Positions 6,831-10,972 of a stretch of 10,972 nucleotides of DNA are shown piece by piece. Source of the DNA: an uncultured beta proteobacterium (lineage in GTDB: Bacteria > Pseudomonadota > Gammaproteobacteria > Burkholderiales > Burkholderiaceae_C); the NCBI GenBank assembly GCA_903944555.1, contig CAJASG010000139.1:1-10972 (forward strand), read 5' to 3'. The position numbers and the translations under genes are program-made. Numbering within the stretch: position 1 is the stretch's first letter; every line of letters starts with the position of its first letter. Under the pieces are notes generated by a model. That model was not told the origin of the DNA. It made no database searches and worked only from the letters and a program-made list of their open reading frames with translations.

Positions 6831-7706
6831 ATGAACACCCTGTACCGCGACTTTGATAGCCAGGCGCAAATTGATGCGCAATACAACCCCTCGCTCGGGC
6901 TGGGCGATGGCCCTTCGCCCCTGGACCATTACCTGGCTACAGCCCAAGCGGCGCGTCAGAACTTGAAGTGTGTACTGGATGTGCCGTTTGGACCCACAGT
7001 GCATGAAACCCTGGATATTTTTCCCGCTGACGATCCCAATGCGCCCGTGTTTGTGTTTATTCACGGGGGCTACTGGCGAGCCTTTTCGAGCAAAGAGTTC
7101 AGTGGCATTGCACTGGGTTTGCAGCCGCTGGGGATTACGACGGTGGTGGTCAACTACGCCTTGTGCCCACAGGTCAGCATTGACGAGATCACACGCCAAG
7201 CCCGCGCCGCCGTCGCCTGGACGGTGCGCAATATTGCACAGTACGGTGGCGACCCGGCCCGTATTGGCATCGGTGGCCATTCTGCCGGAGCACACCTGGC
7301 AGCCATGTGTTTGTTGACCGATTGGGTGCGTGACTATGGTTTGCCGCAAGACCCGTTGAAGGCCGCCATTCTGGTGAGTGGCTTGTTTGACCTGGCGCCC
7401 TTGCGTTACAGCTATCTGCAGCCCATGATTCAACTCGATGACGGCACGATTTTGCGTAACTCGCCGGCCTTTCAGGTGCGCCCCTGTACCACGCCGACCT
7501 GGGCCACTTGGGGCGGCGCCGAAAGCACCGAGTTTGCGCGCCAGTCCGCCTTGTTCTACGCGGCATGGACGGCGAGCGGGAATACGGGTTTTCTCAAGGC
7601 GCAACCGGATGCTAACCACTTCACAGCGATTCACGGATTCGAGGAATCGAACAGCGAGCTTTGCCGCTGGTTGGCAAAGACATTGAATAACTCCTCCTCT
7701 AAGTAA
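6831..7706 (+). CDS. Alpha/beta-hydrolase, putative kynurenine formamidase (arylformamidase)
   Basis: Serine hydrolase of 291 residues with oxyanion-hole motif HGGYW (78-82), nucleophile elbow GHSAG (149-153, Ser151) and a candidate catalytic His263 (ANHFTAIHGF). The layout resembles eukaryotic kynurenine formamidase (AFMID/BNA7), which converts N-formyl-L-kynurenine to kynurenine plus formate. It does not contain the HxGTHxDxPxH motif of the usual bacterial KynB, a metal-dependent cyclase-family enzyme. The residue aligned with the catalytic Asp of mouse AFMID seems to be Glu231 (GGAESTEF), which deserves checking. It lies directly upstream of kynU and kynA, with no other formamidase in the window, so formamidase is the best reading. 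A broader esterase role is possible. GGGGGAG at 6815-6821 is the likely ribosome-binding site. Confidence 0.82.
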   Translation: MNTLYRDFDSQAQIDAQYNPSLGLGDGPSPLDHYLATAQAARQNLKCVLDVPFGPTVHETLDIFPADDPNAPVFVFIHGGYWRAFSSKEFSGIALGLQPLGITTVVVNYALCPQVSIDEITRQARAAVAWTVRNIAQYGGDPARIGIGGHSAGAHLAAMCLLTDWVRDYGLPQDPLKAAILVSGLFDLAPLRYSYLQPMIQLDDGTILRNSPAFQVRPCTTPTWATWGGAESTEFARQSALFYAAWTASGNTGFLKAQPDANHFTAIHGFEESNSELCRWLAKTLNNSSSK

Positions 7707-7735
7707 GCTTTGAACCCAAGTAGATAGAACTATCC

Positions 7736-9034
7736 ATGACCACACTTCAAGACTGCCAGCAGCGTGATGCGACGGACCCACTCGGGCATTTGCGCGATCT
7801 GTTTTCCATTCCAACCGGCGTCATCTATCTCGATGGCAACTCCCTGGGTGTGATGCCCAAAGCCGCTGCCGCGCGCGCTGCCGAGGTCATCACCCAGGAA
7901 TGGGGCACCGGCCTGATTCGTTCGTGGAACACTGCAGGCTGGTTCAGCCTGCCACAGCGCCTGGGCAATAGGATCGCGCCTCTGATCGGCGCTGGACCGG
8001 ACGAGGTAGTGACCACCGACACCACGTCCATCAATCTGTTCAAGGTGTTGTCCGCCGCGCTGTCGATCGCCAAACAGGACGCTCCGCAGCGTCGCGTGGT
8101 GGTCAGTGAGCGCAGCAACTTCCCCACTGACCTCTACATCGCCGAGGGCCTGTGCAAGGAGCGCGGCTACACGCTGCAACTGGTGGAGCCGGAAGAAATT
8201 GCGGCCACACTCACCGCAGACGTGGCGGTTTTGATGCTGACCCACGTCAACTACCGCACCGGTGCCATGCACGACATGGCCGCCGTCACCGCTGCGGCGC
8301 ACGCTGCCGGCGCGCTGGTGGTGTGGGACCTGGCGCACAGCGCAGGCGCCGTTCCGGTGGACCTGGCTGGCGCGAAGGCCGACTTTTCTATTGGGTGCGG
8401 CTACAAGTACCTGAATGGTGGCCCCGGCGCACCGGCTTTTGTATGGGTCAACCCCAAGCATGCGGACCGCTTTTGGCAGCCGCTGTCGGGCTGGTGGGGC
8501 CATGCCAAGCCGTTTGAATTCACGGCCGATTACCAACCCGCTGCCGGCATCACCCGCTACCTGTGCGGTACGCAACCCATCGTCAGCATGTCGTTGCTGG
8601 AGTGCGGCCTGGATGGCTTTACGGCCGCAGAGGCATTGGGTGGCATGGCAGCACTACGCACCAAGTCGCTGGCGTTGACCGACCTTTACATCAAATTGGT
8701 GGAAGAACGTTGCCACGGCTTCGGACTGGGCCTGGCAACCCCACGCGAACATGCCCAGCGCGGCTCACAGGTCTGCCTGACCCGCGAGCACGACGCAGGT
8801 GGCGCCCTTGGTTCAGGCGCCTTTGCTATCGTGCAGGCGCTGATTGCGCGCGGCGTGATTGGCGATTTCCGCGCCGGTGACGGCGGCATCCACAAGGACA
8901 TCCTGCGCTTTGGTTTTACGCCTCTGTACATCGGCTACTGTGATGTGTGGAATGCGGTGGAGCACCTGCGCCAGGTGCTGGAGACCGAGGAATGGAAGAA
9001 GCCCGAATTCAACCAGAAACACGCGGTGACCTGA
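7736..9034 (+). CDS. kynU: Kynureninase
   Basis: PLP-dependent hydrolase of 432 residues that cleaves L-kynurenine to anthranilate and L-alanine. Family features in order: [11 protein letters not shown] (31-41), [11 protein letters not shown] (93-103) in the cofactor phosphate region, [11 protein letters not shown] (125-135), WDLAHSAGA (197-205) with Asp198 for the PLP nitrogen, and the PLP lysine Lys224 in [18 protein letters not shown] (251-256) lies in the substrate region and [11 protein letters not shown] (391-401) near the end. The length matches bacterial KynU. It starts 29 nt after the hydrolase without a strong Shine-Dalgarno site and is followed by kynA after a single base. No kynurenine 3-monooxygenase is seen nearby, so the product should be anthranilate rather than 3-hydroxyanthranilate. 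Confidence 0.97.
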   Translation: MTTLQDCQQRDATDPLGHLRDLFSIPTGVIYLDGNSLGVMPKAAAARAAEVITQEWGTGLIRSWNTAGWFSLPQRLGNRIAPLIGAGPDEVVTTDTTSINLFKVLSAALSIAKQDAPQRRVVVSERSNFPTDLYIAEGLCKERGYTLQLVEPEEIAATLTADVAVLMLTHVNYRTGAMHDMAAVTAAAHAAGALVVWDLAHSAGAVPVDLAGAKADFSIGCGYKYLNGGPGAPAFVWVNPKHADRFWQPLSGWWGHAKPFEFTADYQPAAGITRYLCGTQPIVSMSLLECGLDGFTAAEALGGMAALRTKSLALTDLYIKLVEERCHGFGLGLATPREHAQRGSQVCLTREHDAGGALGSGAFAIVQALIARGVIGDFRAGDGGIHKDILRFGFTPLYIGYCDVWNAVEHLRQVLETEEWKKPEFNQKHAVT

Positions 9035-9035
9035 G

Positions 9036-9923
9036 ATGAGTAATACCAGCAACCCTCCTTCCGGCTGCCCTATGCACGCCACCGCCTCGGCGGGCGAGAC
9101 AATAGTCGCAGAAGAAAGAGCCCAACTCGATTTCAGCAAGAGCATGAGCTATGGCGACTACCTGCACATAGACACCATACTCTCGGCGCAAACACCGCTG
9201 TCGCCCACGCACGATGAGATGCTGTTTATCATCCAGCACCAGACCAGCGAGCTGTGGATGAAGCTGATGCTGCATGAGCTCGGCGCAGCCATTCAGAACA
9301 TTGCCAACGATGAGCTGGGAGCAGCCTTCAAGATGCTGGCGCGTGTCAGCAAAATCATGGAACAACTGGTCCACGCTTGGGATGTGCTGGCCACCATGAC
9401 ACCACCCGAGTACTCCGCGATGCGGCCCTACTTGGGACAAAGCAGCGGCTTCCAGAGCTTTCAGTACCGCTGCATAGAGTTTGCTTTGGGCAACAAAAAT
9501 GCCGCCATGCTGCAACCACACGCCCATGCGCCCGAGCGCTTGGCACTGGTGCAGGCCGCCTATGTGGCGCCGTCGCTGTACGACGAATCATTGCGCCTGT
9601 TAGCGCGCCGCGGCCTGGACGTTCCAACGACGCACACGCAGCGCGACTGGTCACAACCTTACGCCGCCAGCAAGGCCGTGGAGCAAGCCTGGCTGCAGGT
9701 CTACCGCAATCCGACGGCGCATTGGGATCTGTATCAACTGGGCGAAGAGCTCACCGACCTGGAAGATGCCTTTCGCCTTTGGCGTTTCAGGCACGTAACA
9801 ACGGTGGAGCGCGTCATCGGTTTCAAACGCGGCACCGGTGGCACCGGTGGCGTGAGCTATTTGCGCAAGATGCTGGACGTGGTGCTGTTTCCGGAGATCT
9901 GGTCGTTGCGAACGGAGTTGTGA
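9036..9923 (+). CDS. kynA: Tryptophan 2,3-dioxygenase
   Basis: Haem enzyme of 295 residues that opens the indole ring of L-tryptophan with O2 to give N-formylkynurenine, the first and O2-requiring step of the pathway. Residues map to the Xanthomonas campestris enzyme with a constant offset of 13: His68 (QHQTSELW; His55), Arg130 (MRPYLG; Arg117, substrate carboxylate), proximal haem ligand His253 (FRHVTTVER; His240) and Thr267 in GTGGTGG (Thr254). FQSFQYR (139-145) is also typical. The first 30 residues are variable, as in other family members. One base separates it from kynU; GGTGA at 9025-9029, inside the end of kynU, may be its ribosome-binding site, implying coupled translation. It is the last gene of the kynurenine operon: a 240-nt gap follows. 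Confidence 0.97.
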   Translation: MSNTSNPPSGCPMHATASAGETIVAEERAQLDFSKSMSYGDYLHIDTILSAQTPLSPTHDEMLFIIQHQTSELWMKLMLHELGAAIQNIANDELGAAFKMLARVSKIMEQLVHAWDVLATMTPPEYSAMRPYLGQSSGFQSFQYRCIEFALGNKNAAMLQPHAHAPERLALVQAAYVAPSLYDESLRLLARRGLDVPTTHTQRDWSQPYAASKAVEQAWLQVYRNPTAHWDLYQLGEELTDLEDAFRLWRFRHVTTVERVIGFKRGTGGTGGVSYLRKMLDVVLFPEIWSLRTEL

Positions 9924-9930
9924 TAACTTG

Positions 9931-9953
9931 GGTGAATACCTCGCTACTTCACC
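9931..9953 (+). terminator. Hairpin just after kynA (possible mRNA 3' end structure)
   Basis: GGTGAA (9931-9936) and TTCACC (9948-9953) form a perfect 6-bp stem with an 11-nt loop, 8 nt after the kynA stop. No T-run follows, so it is not a standard intrinsic terminator. It could protect the 3' end or be chance. Confidence 0.25.
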
Positions 9954-9989
9954 GTAAAACAAAGCGCTTGTAAGACCGCTTAAATTTCC

Positions 9990-10007
9990 GCACCTTCGAT
10001 CAGGTGC
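9990..10007. promoter_or_regulatory. Inverted repeat upstream of urtA (candidate operator)
   Basis: Perfect 6-bp arms GCACCT and AGGTGC are separated by TCGATC. The GCAC/GTGC ends recall NtrC sites, but the space between them is 10 nt rather than the 7 nt of the glnA-type consensus as I remember it, so an NtrC assignment is not supported. It may be a binding site for another regulator or an RNA hairpin. Confidence 0.35.
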
Positions 10008-10034
10008 TTCGCCCACATTGAGTACGGTCACCAC

Positions 10035-10052
10035 ATACGCCACTCGGCGTAT
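10035..10052 (+). promoter_or_regulatory. Perfect hairpin in the urtA leader
   Basis: ATACGCC (10035-10041) pairs with GGCGTAT (10046-10052) across the tetraloop ACTC, followed by only three T. It may be a weak terminator for the kynurenine operon or a structural element of the urtA leader RNA. It sits just before the anti-Shine-Dalgarno segment at 10065-10073. Confidence 0.45.
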
Positions 10053-10064
10053 TTCGCATTTGCC

Positions 10065-10160
10065 TGACCTTCCCTAAAGTCAACCCATCGTTAAGCAAAG
10101 CCTGACTGAACAAGCAGGCGTTGCGTGGCGAGTCAGGTTTTCTTTAACTACGGAAGGTCA
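10065..10160 (+). promoter_or_regulatory. Putative cis-regulatory RNA: anti-Shine-Dalgarno and urtA ribosome-binding site
   Basis: TGACCTTCC (10065-10073) is the exact reverse complement of GGAAGGTCA (10152-10160), which contains the urtA ribosome-binding site (GGAAGG, 6 nt before the ATG). Pairing would close a long stem and hide the site. The same upstream segment can pair elsewhere: TGACC with GGTCA at 10026-10030, and CCTGAC (10063-10068) with GTCAGG (10132-10137). Such mutually exclusive pairings are typical of switching leaders. I do not recognise a known riboswitch class, and the conserved core of the ykkC guanidine family is not apparent. Function is inferred from complementarity alone. 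Confidence 0.45.
10097..10145 (+). terminator. Terminator-like hairpin with T-run in the urtA leader
   Basis: CCTGACT (10101-10107) pairs perfectly with AGTCAGG (10131-10137). Pairing extends outward by a G-T pair and three A-T pairs (10097-10100 with 10138-10141). TTTTCTTT (10138-10145) follows the core stem, as in an intrinsic terminator, but the loop is long (23 nt). Inside it, CAGGC (10115-10119) could instead pair with GCCTG (10100-10104), breaking the terminator stem. It ends 19 nt before urtA, so it could attenuate urtA or end transcripts from the kynurenine operon. Confidence 0.45.
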
Positions 10161-10163
10161 CAC

Positions 10164-10972
10164 ATGCAAAGCTCGAATTCACGTCGTTTCACTCTCAAGG
10201 CGCTTACTGCCGCCGTTGCCCTTACCACCCTGTATGCGTTGCCAGCGCATGCGGCCGACACCATCAAGGTCGGCATCTTGCACAGCCTCTCGGGCACCAT
10301 GGCTATCTCGGAAACCGTGTTGAAAGACACCGTGCTGATGGCCATTGAAGAGATTAACGCCAAGGGTGGCGTATTGGGTAAAAAGCTGGAGCCGGTCATC
10401 GTTGACCCTGCGTCCAATTGGCCTTTGTTTGCTGAAAAAACCAAGCAGTTGCTGGGTCAGGACAAGGTCTCGGTCATCTTCGGTTGCTGGACCTCTGTGT
10501 CCCGCAAGTCGGTGTTGCCGGTGGTGGAAGAAATGAACGGCCTGCTGTTCTACCCCGTGCAGTACGAGGGCGAGGAGCTGTCCAAAAACGTGTTCTACAC
10601 CGGTGCAGCACCGAATCAGCAAGCGATTCCTGCCGTCGATTATTTGATGAGTAAAGAAGGCGGCGGCGCCAAGCGCTGGGTTTTGCTGGGCACTGACTAC
10701 GTGTACCCCCGCACCACCAACAAGATTCTGCGCGCTTACTTGAAATCCAAAGGCGTGGCTGACAAAGACATCGACGAAAAGTACACCCCGTTTGGCCACT
10801 CCGACTACCAAACCATCGTGGCTGACGTCAAGAAATTTGCCGCCGGTGGCAAGACCGCCGTGGTGTCCACCATCAACGGTGACTCCAACGTGCCTTTCTA
10901 CAAAGAACTGGGCAATGCCGGTCTGAAGGCCAAAGACGTTCCCGTGGTTGCCTTCTCCGTGGGTGAAGAAGA
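10164..10972 (+). CDS. urtA: Urea ABC transporter substrate-binding protein (3' partial)
   Basis: Periplasmic urea-binding protein of the UrtABCDE high-affinity importer. 269 complete codons are visible of about 420 usual; the gene runs off the right edge. The N-terminus carries a twin-arginine-like signal (SRRFTLK, 6-12), a hydrophobic stretch and a likely cleavage site after Ala30 (AHA/AD), so Tat export is probable, with Sec possible. The mature part begins [17 protein letters not shown] and contains [14 protein letters not shown] (107-120), LFYPVQYEG (128-136) and TGAAPNQQ (146-153). These segments set UrtA (and close FmdD/AmiC-like amide-binding proteins) apart from LivJ/LivK. GGAAGG at 10152-10157 fixes the start. 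It follows a structured 240-nt leader and probably starts a separate urt operon. Nitrogen control is expected from the family but no convincing sigma-54 site was seen. Confidence 0.93.
   Translation, partial: MQSSNSRRFTLKALTAAVALTTLYALPAHAADTIKVGILHSLSGTMAISETVLKDTVLMAIEEINAKGGVLGKKLEPVIVDPASNWPLFAEKTKQLLGQDKVSVIFGCWTSVSRKSVLPVVEEMNGLLFYPVQYEGEELSKNVFYTGAAPNQQAIPAVDYLMSKEGGGAKRWVLLGTDYVYPRTTNKILRAYLKSKGVADKDIDEKYTPFGHSDYQTIVADVKKFAAGGKTAVVSTINGDSNVPFYKELGNAGLKAKDVPVVAFSVGEE

Noticed and set aside
6558..7814. Long open frame on the - strand (418 codons) opposite the hemerythrin, hydrolase and kynU start
   Set aside because: It spans three well-supported + strand genes and their gaps, with no protein motif; it is a shadow of GC-rich codons.
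9831..9848. Tandem 9-bp repeat GGCACCGGT x2 in kynA
   Set aside because: It encodes the conserved GTGGTGG substrate-binding loop of tryptophan dioxygenase and is explained by protein function.
9928..9945. Possible sigma-54 promoter (GG-N10-GC) after kynA
   Set aside because: Only the GG/GC spacing fits; the flanking TGGCAC and TTGC bases are mostly missing.
10122..10150. Possible sigma-70 promoter TTGCGT-17-TTAACT before urtA
   Set aside because: The -10 match is poor and the region lies within the hairpin and T-run; a start there would also leave almost no leader. It cannot be supported without start mapping.

Overview
The window carries twelve genes, all on the + strand, with no mobile elements, tRNAs or rRNAs. 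High GC, tightly packed operons, a kynurenine cluster in the order hydrolase-kynU-kynA, and a urea-transporter (urt) gene beginning at the right edge suggest a betaproteobacterium of the order Burkholderiales, most likely Comamonadaceae (Rhodoferax/Polaromonas/Variovorax-like). This placement rests on general resemblance and was not tested by a search.

Region 1 (1-4973) is a compact catabolic operon: the end of a LivG-type ABC ATPase, a LivF-type ATPase, a 4-hydroxybenzoyl-CoA-type thioesterase, a RidA-family protein, a two-domain 3-hydroxyacyl-CoA dehydrogenase and a PcaF/PaaJ-type thiolase. Stop/start overlaps or gaps of 10 nt or less link all six genes. Region 2 (5020-6827) holds glutaryl-CoA dehydrogenase and a hemerythrin-domain protein, each preceded by a short gap of about 40-46 nt. 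Region 3 (6831-9923) is a kynurenine operon: an alpha/beta-hydrolase in the place of kynurenine formamidase, kynureninase and tryptophan 2,3-dioxygenase. Region 4 (9924-10163) is a 240-nt leader rich in inverted repeats. It precedes urtA (10164 onward, cut by the window edge), the periplasmic urea-binding protein.

Read together, regions 1-3 form a tryptophan-to-central-metabolism locus. KynA, the hydrolase and KynU would convert L-tryptophan to anthranilate plus alanine. The beta-oxidation-like set, with its Liv-type transporter and RidA protein, resembles the CoA-dependent aerobic anthranilate (2-aminobenzoyl-CoA) pathway described for Azoarcus evansii, whose cluster also contains beta-oxidation enzymes, an ABC transporter component and a YjgF/RidA-type 'translation inhibitor'. 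Glutaryl-CoA dehydrogenase would take the C5 product to crotonyl-CoA. The diagnostic first enzymes (2-aminobenzoate-CoA ligase and 2-aminobenzoyl-CoA monooxygenase/reductase) are not in the window and would have to lie upstream.

The points most worth a second look are the RidA homologue that lacks the canonical carboxylate-binding arginine, the non-canonical formamidase, the hemerythrin protein among O2-using pathways, and the urtA leader. In that leader a perfect 9-nt complement of the ribosome-binding site sits upstream of a terminator-like hairpin.
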